A DNA stretch of 16,088 nt from Gammaproteobacteria bacterium (GTDB lineage: Bacteria > Pseudomonadota > Gammaproteobacteria > Chromatiales > Chromatiaceae). The DNA lies in the NCBI GenBank assembly GCA_015767355.1, contig JADWMH010000019.1:1-16088 (forward strand), read 5' to 3'. This document shows, piece by piece, positions 1-8,231 of the stretch (the first letter of the stretch is position 1; each line of letters begins with the position of its first letter). A program made the position numbers and the translations under genes. The notes under the pieces were generated by a model. It searched no databases. It had not been told where the DNA came from and saw only the letters and a list, made by a program, of their open reading frames with translations.

Positions 1-214
1 AGGGGATCAATACTCCTCTGTTATTTTTTATGGCAATGATGCAGAAAAAGATACCGCAGAAAAACTCATACAATTGCTGCAGGCCAAGGGATTGGAAATA
101 GCAACGCAATTAAAAGCAGTAATGCCATTTTGGAGGGCTGAGGATCGCCATCAAGACTACTACAGCAAAAATGGCGGAACCCCCTATTGCCATGGTTACA
201 TCAAGCGCTTCTAG
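1..214 (+). CDS. msrA: Peptide-methionine (S)-S-oxide reductase MsrA, C-terminal part (5' end outside window)
   Basis: An open frame runs from base 2 to a TAG at 212-214 and gives 70 residues. It starts GDQYSSVIFY and ends with AEDRHQDYY and GTPYCHGYIKRF. The GxQYxSVIFY strand and the AEDxHQDYY motif are hallmarks of MsrA, which reduces the S-epimer of methionine sulfoxide in free or protein-bound methionine. The catalytic GCFW motif and any signal peptide lie beyond the left edge, so cellular location cannot be judged here. One cysteine remains in this part (PYCHG), close to where many MsrA proteins carry a resolving cysteine. The stop is 6 bp before msrB on the same strand, so the two are almost certainly one transcript handling both sulfoxide epimers. 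Since MsrB is exported, MsrA may be too (inference). The stretch is A+T-rich compared with the nuo genes. Family call is firm. Confidence 0.93.
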   Translation, partial: GDQYSSVIFYGNDAEKDTAEKLIQLLQAKGLEIATQLKAVMPFWRAEDRHQDYYSKNGGTPYCHGYIKRF

Positions 215-220
215 AAAACC

Positions 221-757
221 ATGTATTTTAGATTGCTACTTCTGTTTACTGTGTTTTTATCATTTCAGGTAAATGCAGAATCCACACGTACATGGTCCAA
301 GCCCAAAGAGAGTGAAATCAGAAAAAAGTTAACCCATGAGCAATATACGGTAACCCAATATGGAGGAACAGAGACACCGCTCCACAACGCATATTGGGAT
401 AATAAAGAAGAGGGCATTTATGTCGATATAGTCAGCGGCGAGCCACTGTTCAGCTCTAAAGATAAATATCAATCCGGAACAGGCTGGCCAAGTTTCACTC
501 GCCCGTTGGTTGATAATCATATTAAAGAAAAACCGGATTGGTCATCCGGGTTCGAATTTACAGAGGTTCGTTCATTCCATGCAGATTCTCATTTAGGCCA
601 TATTTTTAATGACGGGCCGAAGCCTGCAGGCCTGAGATATTGTATTAACTCTGCATCTTTAACATTCATCCCGAAAAACAGACTTGCTGAGTCTGGTTAT
701 CCTGATTTTGAAAAGCTTTTCAAGAAAAACCAAGGAATCTCTGAACCGAAAAAATAA
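221..757 (+). CDS. msrB: Exported peptide-methionine (R)-S-oxide reductase MsrB, single-cysteine type
   Basis: 178 residues. Residues 1-19 form a signal peptide (basic R4, hydrophobic LLLLFTVFLSF core, likely cleavage after VNA19), so the mature enzyme should act in the periplasm. The SelR/MsrB domain covers about 33-165, with SGTGWPSF (85-92), DSHLGHIFNDGP (122-133) and RYCINSASL (139-147). C141 is the catalytic position, and H124 and H127 match the active-site histidines. It reduces methionine-R-sulfoxide, complementing MsrA just upstream. C141 is the only cysteine in the whole protein. Both CxxC zinc pairs of the E. coli type are absent (DIVSGEP and RSFHADSH in their place), and the usual resolving cysteine of SGCGWPSF is T87. 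Recycling must therefore use an outside thiol or direct reduction of the sulfenic acid (inference). The gene is A+T-rich and convergent with nuoN, with an 18-bp gap. Confidence 0.95.
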   Translation: MYFRLLLLFTVFLSFQVNAESTRTWSKPKESEIRKKLTHEQYTVTQYGGTETPLHNAYWDNKEEGIYVDIVSGEPLFSSKDKYQSGTGWPSFTRPLVDNHIKEKPDWSSGFEFTEVRSFHADSHLGHIFNDGPKPAGLRYCINSASLTFIPKNRLAESGYPDFEKLFKKNQGISEPKK

Positions 758-775
758 AAAAAGCAAAAATCGCCT

Positions 776-2206
776 TTAAAGCTTCATCAGGCCGAAAACA
801 AGCACCGGAAAGAGTCCGAACAGCAGTACGGCCAAGCCGTTGACCGCCAGCATGGTTTGAGCTGCACCGCCGACAACGACCGGCTCGTCATCAATGGGTT
901 TGTCGAAGTACATGAACTTGACGACGCGGATGTAGTAGAAAGCGCCGATGATGGAGAAGAATACTGCGATCACAGCCAGCCACCACATGTCGATAGAGAC
1001 CACCGCCTCGAGGACGAACAGTTTGGCCCAGAAACCGACCGTCGGCGGCACCCCGGCCATGGAGAACATGATCAGCAGCATGGTGAGCGCAAGCCAGGGG
1101 TGACGATCGTTCAACCCTTTGAGTTGATGCAGTTGATCGACCACGACGCCTTTGCGGTCCAGCGCAATCAGGATTCCGAAAGCGCCGACAGCCATGAGTG
1201 CATAGACGACCGCGTAGAACATCGCCGCCCGGTAACCCTCGTCCGTTCCTGACAAAATGCCGAGAAAGATGAAGCCGACGTGGGAAATGGTTGAATAGGC
1301 GAGCATGCGCTTGATGTTCTGCTGTGCTATCGCGACGATATTTCCCAGCGCCATGGAGAGAATCGCGAGAATCACCAGCATCATATACCAATCCTGGTGC
1401 AGGCTCTCCATCGCACCGGCCAGCACGCGCAGCGCAATGGCAACGGCAGCAATCTTCGGCAGTGAACCAATCAGCAGGGTCACCGGCGTCGAGGAGCCCT
1501 GGTAGACATCCGGCATCCACATGTGGAAGGGAACAGCGCCAAATTTGAAGGCGATGCCGATCACGACAAACACCATGCCAAAGACGAAGATCGTATTATC
1601 ACCAGTATTGTCAGCAGCGATTTGCTGCATGATGCCGGGAAAATCGATCTTCCCGGTGGCACCGTAGATCATGGAGATGCCATACAGCAGCAAACCAGAA
1701 GCAAGCGCCCCCAGCACAAAGTACTTCATCGCCGCCTCTGCGCCTTTGGAGGAGTCACGGCAGTAGGCGACCAATGCATAGAGAGAGAGGGTCAGCAGCT
1801 CCAGCCCCAGGTAGAGCGCGATAAAGCCATTGGCGGAGATCATGATCATCATGCCGAGAATCGAAAACAGACCCAGCGTCAAATATTCAGTACGCCACTC
1901 ATCCATTTTACGCAGCCCTTCCCGCGCATAGATAAACAACGGGATTGCGATCAGCAGCAGCGCCCCCTTGAGGCTGTCGCCCATGGCGTCACGCACATAG
2001 TTGCCACCGAGGATGATTTCGCTGCTGCCTCCGCCAACAGAGACTGCCGCCGCAAATGCCGCCAGCAACGTACCCAGGGTCAGCGCATAGGGCCACATGC
2101 GGTCGCTGTCACGCACCATGAGGTCGACCAGCAGTACCAGCAAAGCGCCAGTCAGCATTACGATCTCAGGCAGCATCGTCATCAGTTGTGAGTTGTCAAA
2201 TTCCAT
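776..2206 (-). CDS. nuoN: NADH-quinone oxidoreductase subunit N (antiporter-like proton-pumping subunit)
   Basis: 476 residues, very hydrophobic, with about 14 membrane segments; close to the usual NuoN length. It is one of three antiporter-like subunits of the complex I membrane arm and forms one of the proton channels. Key residues are visible: E136 in LYLGLELLTLSLYAL, K161 in AAMKYFVLG, K221 in AFKFGAVPFHMWMPD, K251 in SLPKIAA and K395 in GFWAKLFV. These correspond to the Glu and Lys residues shown to matter in E. coli NuoN. The ATG is 10 bp after the nuoM stop, and the AAGG overlapping that stop can serve as ribosome site. It is the last gene of the operon. After its TAA the minus strand has a T-rich tract over the 18 bp before msrB and into the msrB 3' end, but only a weak stem, so the transcript end is unclear. 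Confidence 0.97.
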   Translation of the reverse strand: MEFDNSQLMTMLPEIVMLTGALLVLLVDLMVRDSDRMWPYALTLGTLLAAFAAAVSVGGGSSEIILGGNYVRDAMGDSLKGALLLIAIPLFIYAREGLRKMDEWRTEYLTLGLFSILGMMIMISANGFIALYLGLELLTLSLYALVAYCRDSSKGAEAAMKYFVLGALASGLLLYGISMIYGATGKIDFPGIMQQIAADNTGDNTIFVFGMVFVVIGIAFKFGAVPFHMWMPDVYQGSSTPVTLLIGSLPKIAAVAIALRVLAGAMESLHQDWYMMLVILAILSMALGNIVAIAQQNIKRMLAYSTISHVGFIFLGILSGTDEGYRAAMFYAVVYALMAVGAFGILIALDRKGVVVDQLHQLKGLNDRHPWLALTMLLIMFSMAGVPPTVGFWAKLFVLEAVVSIDMWWLAVIAVFFSIIGAFYYIRVVKFMYFDKPIDDEPVVVGGAAQTMLAVNGLAVLLFGLFPVLVFGLMKL

Positions 2207-2216
2207 CAGCCCGGCC

Positions 2217-3731
2217 TTACAGTTTAGTCACAGCGAGATGTTCAACCAGATTCTTGATACTGGCGTCCATTACTTCAATCAGCGGCGCCGGCCACAGTCC
2301 CAGCAGCAGAACCATTATTGCCAGTGAACCCAGCACCAGCGCCTCGCGCGCGTTGATGTCAGTGAGACCTGCCACGCTCTCTTTGGTGACATCGCCGAAC
2401 ACCACGCGTTTGACCATCCACAAGGTATAGGCGGCGCCAATGACCAGCGTGATCGCGGCCAGAAAGGCAAACCAGAAATTGGCGCGGAAGCTGGCCAGGA
2501 TCACCATGAATTCACCGACGAAACCGGAGGTTCCAGGCAGCCCGGCGTTGGACATCGCAAAGAACACCATGAACGCGGCGAACCAGGGCATAACATTGAC
2601 GACACCGCCGTAGTCGCTGATTTCACGCGAGTGCATGCGGTCATAGAGCACACCGACACACAGGAACATCGCGGCAGAGATGAAGCCGTGGGATATCATC
2701 TGCACCATGCCGCCTTCCATACCGAGAATAGCGCCTGTCTCGGCGTTCTCGTTGGAGGCTATCATGAAGACGATAAAAAATCCCAGGGTCACGAAACCCA
2801 TATGCGAGATCGATGAATAGGCGATGAGCTTTTTCATATCACTCTGCACCAGCGCCACATAGCCGATATAGACCACCGCGATGAGTGACAGCGTGATGAC
2901 GAAGAGATCCAGCTGATGACTGGCGTCCGGGGTGATCGGCATGCTGAATCGCAGGAAGCCGTAGCCGCCGATTTTCAACATGATTGCCGCCAGGATCACG
3001 GAGCCCCCGGTCGGCGCTTCGACGTGCGCATCCGGCAGCCATGTGTGCACAGGGAACATCGGCACCTTGACCGCGAAAGCGACAAAAAAGGCGGCGAAAA
3101 TCAGGATCTGCTCAGTGATCCCCAGTTTCAGGGTATGGTAGTCGAGGATCCCCATGCTGCCGGATTTGAAATAGAGATAGATCAATGCGACCAGCATGAA
3201 CACCGAGCCGAAGAAGGTGTAGAGAAAAAACTTGATGGTCGCATAGACGCGGTTCGGCCCGCCCCATACGCCGATGATCAAAAACATCGGCAGCAGCATC
3301 GCCTCCCAGAAGACATAGAAGAGCATCGAATCCAGCGCAGCAAAGACGCCGACCATGACGCCCTCCATGATCAGGAATGACGCCATGTAGGAGGCCGGCT
3401 TGTACTGGATCACCTCCCAGCCTGCAATCACCACCAGTATGGTGACAAAGGTGGTCAGCAAAATCAACGGCATCGAGATGCCGTCGATGCCGAGATGGTA
3501 GTTGATGTGATACGCCGGAATCCAGGCCGCTTTCTCCACGAACTGCATCGCAGCGGTGCTGCTGTCAAACCCGGTCCACAGCGGAATACTCAACAGAAAA
3601 GTAGCAACCGCAACAAACAGTGCCAGCCAACGTGACACATTGGGAGCCTTGTCTCCACTGCCGAGCACCAGCAGACCGCCGATGATCGGCAGCCACACAA
3701 CAATGCTCAGAATTGGCAAATCAGCACTCAT
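2217..3731 (-). CDS. nuoM: NADH-quinone oxidoreductase subunit M (antiporter-like proton-pumping subunit)
   Basis: 504 residues with about 14 membrane segments, the normal NuoM length. It is the middle antiporter-like subunit of the complex I membrane arm, between NuoL and NuoN. Family landmarks are E143 in FYVFWEAMLLPMF, K222 in AVKVPMFPVHTWLPDAH, K253 in AIMLKIGGYG and E407 in GFVGEFMVIL. The glutamate at 407 where NuoL has lysine is the feature that separates NuoM from NuoL. SDMKKLIAYSSISHMGF (297-313) is the broken-helix region shared by NuoL/M/N and Mrp antiporters. The ATG follows the nuoL stop by 19 bp, with AAGGG and TAGGG upstream as ribosome site. The nuoN start follows 10 bp after its stop. 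Mrp-antiporter identity is excluded by the complete nuo context and by the length. Confidence 0.97.
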   Translation of the reverse strand: MSADLPILSIVVWLPIIGGLLVLGSGDKAPNVSRWLALFVAVATFLLSIPLWTGFDSSTAAMQFVEKAAWIPAYHINYHLGIDGISMPLILLTTFVTILVVIAGWEVIQYKPASYMASFLIMEGVMVGVFAALDSMLFYVFWEAMLLPMFLIIGVWGGPNRVYATIKFFLYTFFGSVFMLVALIYLYFKSGSMGILDYHTLKLGITEQILIFAAFFVAFAVKVPMFPVHTWLPDAHVEAPTGGSVILAAIMLKIGGYGFLRFSMPITPDASHQLDLFVITLSLIAVVYIGYVALVQSDMKKLIAYSSISHMGFVTLGFFIVFMIASNENAETGAILGMEGGMVQMISHGFISAAMFLCVGVLYDRMHSREISDYGGVVNVMPWFAAFMVFFAMSNAGLPGTSGFVGEFMVILASFRANFWFAFLAAITLVIGAAYTLWMVKRVVFGDVTKESVAGLTDINAREALVLGSLAIMVLLLGLWPAPLIEVMDASIKNLVEHLAVTKL

Positions 3732-3750
3732 GCCCTACCCTTTTCTTAGA

Positions 3751-5703
3751 TTATTTAAAAACAAACCAGCCGACCAGGCCCAGCAGGCCGAGAATCATCG
3801 CCATCGCATAGGTGTTGATCAGTCCGTTCTGCAGGCGGCGCATCGCACTCGCGAGCACTCCTACACTGTGCGCCGAGCCGTTGACCGCAACTCCGTCGAT
3901 CAGAAACTGATCGCCGCCCTTCCACAGAACCTTACCCAGCAGCACGCTGCCTTTGGCGAAGACCGTTTGGAAGATTTCGTCCATCCAGTATTTCTTGTCG
4001 AGAATGGTATACAGCCAGTCAAATCGCACACGCAGGTCGAACGCCCATTTAGGTTTCAGCAGGAAAAGTACGAATGCGACCAGCAGACCCGACATGGCCA
4101 GGATGAACGGCAACCCCTGCACGCCATGCATCACGAAAGCGAGCGGACCGTGGAAATGTTCTCCGAGCTGCGCCAGCACATCATTCTGCGGCGCGACATA
4201 GAGAACACCCTTGAAAAAGTCACCAAACAGCATCGGGCCGATAGTGTACCAACCGATAAAGACGGAGGGGATTGCCAGCAGCACCAGCGGCACGGTAATC
4301 ACCCATGGCGACTCGTGCAGATGCGCCTTGGCGTGTTCGTCACGCGGCCCCTTGCCGTGGAATACCAGGAAGTACATACGGAAGCTGTAGAGAGCGGTGA
4401 CGAAGACGCCGGCGACTAACAGCCAGTGGGCATAGTGCGATCCGAAGCGGTCCGCATGGCCAACCGCCTCGATGATGGCGTCCTTGGAGAAGAACCCGGA
4501 AAAGAAGGGAAAGCCGATCAGCGCCAGCGTGCCTAACAACGATGTGATCCAGGTGATCTTCATATATTTACGGATGCCGCCCATGTTGCGAATATCCTGA
4601 TCATGGTGCATACCGATGATGACGGAACCGGCTGCAAGGAACAGCAGCGCCTTGAAGAAGGCGTGTGTCATCAGATGGAACAGGCCGGCGGCATAGGCCG
4701 ATGCGCCCAGCGCGGCGATCATGTAGCCGAGCTGCGACAGCGTCGAGTAAGCCACGACGCGCTTGATGTCGTTCTGCACGATGCCAATCAGGCCGGTGAA
4801 GAATGCCGTGGTAGCGCCAACAATCAGCACAAAACTCAGCGCTGTCTCGCTCAATTCGAACAGCGGCGACATCCTCGAGACCATGAAGATACCGGCCGTT
4901 ACCATGGTCGCAGCGTGAATCAGCGCCGAAATCGGGGTCGGGCCTTCCATCGAATCAGGCAGCCAGATATGCAGCGGCATCTGCGCTGATTTACCCATGG
5001 CACCGATGAACAGCAGTACGCAGATGACGGTCATCAGTGACCAGCTGGTATCGCCCCAGATCTGGATCTGCGTATCCGCCAGGGAACCCGCCTTGCTGAA
5101 CACCTCGACATAATCGAGACTATTGAAGTACATGGCAATGGCAGCGATGCCGAGGATAAAGCCGAAGTCGCCAACCCGGTTGACCAGGAAAGCCTTCATA
5201 TTGGCAAAGATGGCCGACTCTTTCTTGAAGTAGAAACCGATCAGCAGGTAGGAGACCAGCCCGACCGCTTCCCAGCCAAAAAAGAGCTGCAGAAAATTGT
5301 TGGCCGAGACCAGCATCAGCATCGAGAAGGTAAACAGCGCGATATAGCTGAAGAAGCGTTCGTAGCCATCTTCATCATGCATATAGCCAACCGTGTAGAT
5401 ATGCACCATGAGTGAGACGAAAGTCACCACAGCCATCATCATCGCGGTGAGGTTGTCGATCAGAAAACCGATTTCGAATCGCAGACCGTCGCTCACCATC
5501 CAGGTATAGACAGCCTCGTTGTAGACTGGCTGCGCATCGACAACATACAATTTCAACACATACAGGGAGAGTGCAAAGGAGATGCCGACACCGATGATGG
5601 TCACCCAGTGCGCGCCGGAGCGTCCCACCTGGTTGCGCCACAAACCGGCGACAACAGCACCGAAAAGTGGAGCCAGAACGAGTGTCAGTAAGATCGCTTG
5701 CAT
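3751..5703 (-). CDS. nuoL: NADH-quinone oxidoreductase subunit L (distal antiporter-like subunit with lateral helix)
   Basis: 650 residues; NuoL proteins run about 600-660. It is the distal proton-pumping subunit of complex I and carries the long amphipathic helix that runs along NuoM and NuoN. Visible residues are E145 in FFGWEAVGLVSYLLIGF, K238 and H245 in GKSAQMPLHIWLPDSMEGP, H263 in ALIHAATMV, K351 in HAFFKALLF and the pair K407-D408 in GFFSKDAIIEA, all matching the proton-path residues known from E. coli. The N-terminal third holds NuoL-specific RFFSYIALFTFSM and MKAFLVNRVGDFGF. The C-terminal region, from about 550, contains the expected lateral helix (LDKKYWMDEIFQ onward) and a final membrane anchor. 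The ATG is 4 bp after the nuoK stop, preceded by AAGGG at about 8 bp. No sign of truncation. Confidence 0.97.
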   Translation of the reverse strand: MQAILLTLVLAPLFGAVVAGLWRNQVGRSGAHWVTIIGVGISFALSLYVLKLYVVDAQPVYNEAVYTWMVSDGLRFEIGFLIDNLTAMMMAVVTFVSLMVHIYTVGYMHDEDGYERFFSYIALFTFSMLMLVSANNFLQLFFGWEAVGLVSYLLIGFYFKKESAIFANMKAFLVNRVGDFGFILGIAAIAMYFNSLDYVEVFSKAGSLADTQIQIWGDTSWSLMTVICVLLFIGAMGKSAQMPLHIWLPDSMEGPTPISALIHAATMVTAGIFMVSRMSPLFELSETALSFVLIVGATTAFFTGLIGIVQNDIKRVVAYSTLSQLGYMIAALGASAYAAGLFHLMTHAFFKALLFLAAGSVIIGMHHDQDIRNMGGIRKYMKITWITSLLGTLALIGFPFFSGFFSKDAIIEAVGHADRFGSHYAHWLLVAGVFVTALYSFRMYFLVFHGKGPRDEHAKAHLHESPWVITVPLVLLAIPSVFIGWYTIGPMLFGDFFKGVLYVAPQNDVLAQLGEHFHGPLAFVMHGVQGLPFILAMSGLLVAFVLFLLKPKWAFDLRVRFDWLYTILDKKYWMDEIFQTVFAKGSVLLGKVLWKGGDQFLIDGVAVNGSAHSVGVLASAMRRLQNGLINTYAMAMILGLLGLVGWFVFK

Positions 5704-5707
5704 CGCC

Positions 5708-6013
5708 TCAACCCTTCAGCAAATCCAGATCCTGAACATTGATTGTGCGTCGATTTCGAAACAGCACCACCAGGATCGCCAGACCAATAGCCGCCTCGGC
5801 AGCCGCTACGGTCAGGATAAAAAAGACAAACACCTGCCCCGTCATATCATTGAGATAGGCGGAGAAGGCGACAAAGTTGATATTGACCGCCAGCAGCATC
5901 AGTTCGATGCACATCAGCAGCACGATGACGCTCTTGCGATTGATGAAGATGCCAACCACACTCAGTGAGAAGAGGATCGCGCCAACAATGAGATAATCCG
6001 ATAAAGCAATCAC
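5708..6013 (-). CDS. nuoK: NADH-quinone oxidoreductase subunit K
   Basis: 101 residues, the typical NuoK size, with three membrane helices. It is a small subunit of the membrane arm beside NuoJ and NuoN; its conserved acidic residues belong to the central water-filled axis used for proton transfer. E37 in LLMCIELMLLAVN and E73 in AAAEAAIGLAI correspond to E36 and E72 of E. coli NuoK. The start is GTG at 6013, not ATG. It overlaps the nuoJ stop as GTGA and is preceded by GGAG about 8 bp upstream, so translation is likely coupled to nuoJ. The stop is 4 bp before the nuoL ATG. A GTG start is unusual within this operon but fits the family N-terminus. Confidence 0.96.
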   Translation of the reverse strand: MIALSDYLIVGAILFSLSVVGIFINRKSVIVLLMCIELMLLAVNINFVAFSAYLNDMTGQVFVFFILTVAAAEAAIGLAILVVLFRNRRTINVQDLDLLKG

Positions 6014-6609
6014 TTTTCCGACTCCATTTTGACCACCCGCAGCCGATCCGCCTTTTTCGCAGCAAGCTGTTTCGAGATATCGATATATTTTCTGTCCGGC
6101 CTGCGGCGCAGTGTCAGGCTGATCGCGGCAATGATCGCCACCAGCAGTATCACCGCTGCAATTTCAAACGGGTAGAGATAGTCAGTGTAGAGCAGCATGC
6201 CCAGCGCTTCAGTGTTGCTGAAATCCGCAGCGTGTTTTACTGGAGCCGCAAATTTGTCCAGACCAAAATATTTTGGCCCGACGACCATCAGCAATTCGAT
6301 AATCATCGCAGCGCCAATCAACAGCCCCACCGGCAGGTTCTTCATAAAGCCGGCGCGCATCTCCGCAACATCCACATCCAGCATCATCACCACAAACAGG
6401 AACAGCACCATCACCGCACCGACATAGACAAGCACCAGCACCAGCGCCAGAAATTCGGCTTCGAGCAGCATCCACAAGCCTGCCGCATTGAAAAACGCCA
6501 GCACCAGAAACAGAACCGCATGCACCGGATTGCGGCGTGTAATCACCATGGTGGCGGCAAATATCAGCACCAGTGAAAAAATGTAGAAGATGAATTTCTC
6601 AAAGCTCAT
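6010..6609 (-). CDS. nuoJ: NADH-quinone oxidoreductase subunit J
   Basis: 199 residues with five predicted membrane helices; NuoJ is usually 165-210 residues. It packs between NuoK, NuoA and NuoH in the membrane arm. The third helix, LVYVGAVMVLFLFVVMML, contains the conserved YVGAVMVLF stretch that forms the hinge-like bulge helix in solved complex I structures. NPVHAVLFLVLAFFNAAG near residues 27-44 is also typical. After the last helix (ILLVAIIAAISLTL) comes a basic cytoplasmic tail of roughly 30 residues rich in Lys and Arg. The ATG has AGGG about 9 bp upstream. Unlike most junctions here, 93 bp separate it from the nuoI stop, and I see no recognisable element in that gap. The 3' end overlaps nuoK by 4 bp. 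Confidence 0.96.
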   Translation of the reverse strand: MSFEKFIFYIFSLVLIFAATMVITRRNPVHAVLFLVLAFFNAAGLWMLLEAEFLALVLVLVYVGAVMVLFLFVVMMLDVDVAEMRAGFMKNLPVGLLIGAAMIIELLMVVGPKYFGLDKFAAPVKHAADFSNTEALGMLLYTDYLYPFEIAAVILLVAIIAAISLTLRRRPDRKYIDISKQLAAKKADRLRVVKMESEK

Positions 6610-6702
6610 CGTTGATTACCCTGGCGTGGCGCTCGCCGGCTGCCACCGACAACCGGCTTCTATTATTGTGAGAAGTTCCAGACAGTTTGTTGTAACACAC
6701 AC

Positions 6703-7191
6703 TCATCTGAATTTCGCCTGTACCGCACGATCTGCGGCGATCTGCTGTTCAAATTTATCGCCGTTGGCAAGCAGTTCCTCTTTGGTGATGACGCTGCCCT
6801 GGCGGCTCTCGAAGTGGTATTCGTAAACCCTGGTTTCGACGATGGCATCAACCGGGCAGGACTCCTCGCAAAACCCGCAGAAGATGCATTTGAACAGGTC
6901 GATCTCATATTTGGTGGTGCGCCTCGATCCATCTTCGCGAGGCTCGGCCTCGATGGTTATCGCACAGGCGGGACACACAGCTTCGCAGAGTTTACAGGCG
7001 ATGCAGCGCTCCTCCCCGTTGGGGTAGCGCCGCTGCGCATGCAGGCCGCGAAAACGCGGCGACATCGGCGCACGCTCTTCCGGATACTGCACCGTAAATT
7101 TGGGTGCGAACAGGTAACGTCCCGTGACCCGCATACCTTTCAGCAGTTCGAATAGAAACAGGCTCTTGATGTAATTGGTTACCGTTTTCAT
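6703..7191 (-). CDS. nuoI: NADH-quinone oxidoreductase subunit I (2x[4Fe-4S] ferredoxin-like)
   Basis: 162 residues. It carries clusters N6a and N6b, passing electrons from NuoG towards N2 in NuoB, on the cytoplasmic face. Two CxxCxxCxxxCP motifs are visible: C63, C66, C69 and C73 in RCIACKLCEAVCPACAI, and C102, C105, C108 and C112 in KCIFCGFCEESCPVDAI. By the usual crossover, the last Cys of each motif ligates the other cluster. The N-terminus KSLFLFELLKGMRVTGRYLF is the amphipathic membrane-contacting region. I chose the ATG at 7191, which overlaps the nuoH stop as ATGA and gives the standard length, rather than a GTG four codons upstream that would overlap nuoH further. GGTGG about 9 bp upstream is the only ribosome-site candidate. 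A 93-bp gap follows before nuoJ. Confidence 0.96.
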   Translation of the reverse strand: MKTVTNYIKSLFLFELLKGMRVTGRYLFAPKFTVQYPEERAPMSPRFRGLHAQRRYPNGEERCIACKLCEAVCPACAITIEAEPREDGSRRTTKYEIDLFKCIFCGFCEESCPVDAIVETRVYEYHFESRQGSVITKEELLANGDKFEQQIAADRAVQAKFR

Positions 7192-8231
7192 GTGTTGAAC
7201 CACCAGGGCATCTTATTCACCACTGCGTAGGCGACAACCAGGATCCATACGATGGTAATCGGGATAAACACCTTCCAGCCGAGACGCATGATCTGGTCAT
7301 AGCGATAACGGGGAAAAGTCGCCCGGAACCACAGCAGCATGAACATGAAGACAAATGTTTTTGCCAACAGCCAAAAGAATCCCGGAACCCAGGCAAACCA
7401 GCTCTCGGCGAAGGTTCCTTCGAAAGGCGACAACCAGCCGCCGAGAAACATCAACGCGGTCAATGCCGAAATGAGGATCATGTTGGCGTATTCTGCAAGA
7501 AAAAATGCAGCAAACGCCATGCCGGAGTACTCAACATGAAAACCGGCGACGATCTCCGACTCACCCTCGGCCACATCAAAAGGGGCGCGGTTGGTCTCGG
7601 CGACGCCGGCGATGAAATAGACAATAAAAAGCGGGAACAGCGGCAGCCAGAACCAGTGCGCCGCACTCCCCTGCTGCGCGCGCACGATGTCGCCGAAATT
7701 GAGGCTTCCTGCTGCAACGATCACGGCAACCAGCGCAAAGCCCATGGCAATCTCATAGGAGATAATCTGCGCCGCCGAACGCATGGCGCCGAGAAAAGCA
7801 TATTTCGAGTTGGTGGCCCAGCCGGCGATGATGACGCCGTAGACCCCCATTGAAGTCAGCGCCAGCACATACAGCAAACCCGCATTGACATCGGCCAGCA
7901 CCAGGGTTTCATCGAAGGGAAATACCGCCCAGGCGGCCAGCGCCGGAGCCAGTGTCAGCATCGGCGCAATCAGAAACAAGAACTTGTTGGCCTTCGTTGG
8001 CAGCACGATCTCCTTGAACATCAGTTTCATGGCGTCCGCAATCGGCTGCAGCGAACCCTTGAAGCCAACCCGGTTCGGGCCGATGCGTATCTGCATGTAG
8101 CCGATCACCTTGCGTTCCAGCAGCGTGTAGTAGGCAACCATCAGCATCAGCGGCAGGACGATTACCACGATCTTGATGACGATCTGAATGATCACCGGCA
8201 GCCAGTTCCAGAAATCGATCAGCATGCTCAT
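7188..8231 (-). CDS. nuoH: NADH-quinone oxidoreductase subunit H (quinone-site membrane subunit)
   Basis: 347 residues with eight membrane helices. It is the membrane subunit that docks the peripheral arm, forms much of the quinone tunnel and opens the first proton path. Conserved blocks are all present: LLERKVIGYMQIRIGPNRVG (about 37-56), GAMRSAAQIISYEIAMG, AETNRAPFDVAEGESEIVAG with its run of acidic residues leading from the quinone cavity, HVEYSGMAFAAFFLAEY, and FRATFPRYRYDQIMRLGWK near the C-terminus. The ATG at 8231 overlaps the nuoG stop as ATGA and has GGAGAAGG just upstream. A second in-frame ATG two codons later is possible. The 3' end overlaps the nuoI start. Length and motifs are normal and nothing suggests damage. 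Confidence 0.97.
   Translation of the reverse strand: MSMLIDFWNWLPVIIQIVIKIVVIVLPLMLMVAYYTLLERKVIGYMQIRIGPNRVGFKGSLQPIADAMKLMFKEIVLPTKANKFLFLIAPMLTLAPALAAWAVFPFDETLVLADVNAGLLYVLALTSMGVYGVIIAGWATNSKYAFLGAMRSAAQIISYEIAMGFALVAVIVAAGSLNFGDIVRAQQGSAAHWFWLPLFPLFIVYFIAGVAETNRAPFDVAEGESEIVAGFHVEYSGMAFAAFFLAEYANMILISALTALMFLGGWLSPFEGTFAESWFAWVPGFFWLLAKTFVFMFMLLWFRATFPRYRYDQIMRLGWKVFIPITIVWILVVAYAVVNKMPWWFNT

Noticed and set aside
730..790. Intrinsic terminator between msrB and nuoN
   Set aside because: The minus strand has T-rich runs after nuoN, but only a 4-5 bp weak stem (AAGC..GCTT) could be drawn. On the plus strand no T-run follows msrB. Not enough for a call.
776..5703. nuoL/M/N as parts of an Mrp-type Na+/H+ antiporter or formate hydrogenlyase operon
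   Set aside because: The complete nuoA-N set with NADH-binding subunits E, F and G, and subunit-specific residues such as Glu407 in NuoM, show complex I.
7192..7203. Longer nuoI starting at GTG 7203
   Set aside because: The ATG at 7191 forms the ATGA overlap with the nuoH stop seen at other junctions and gives the usual 162 residues.
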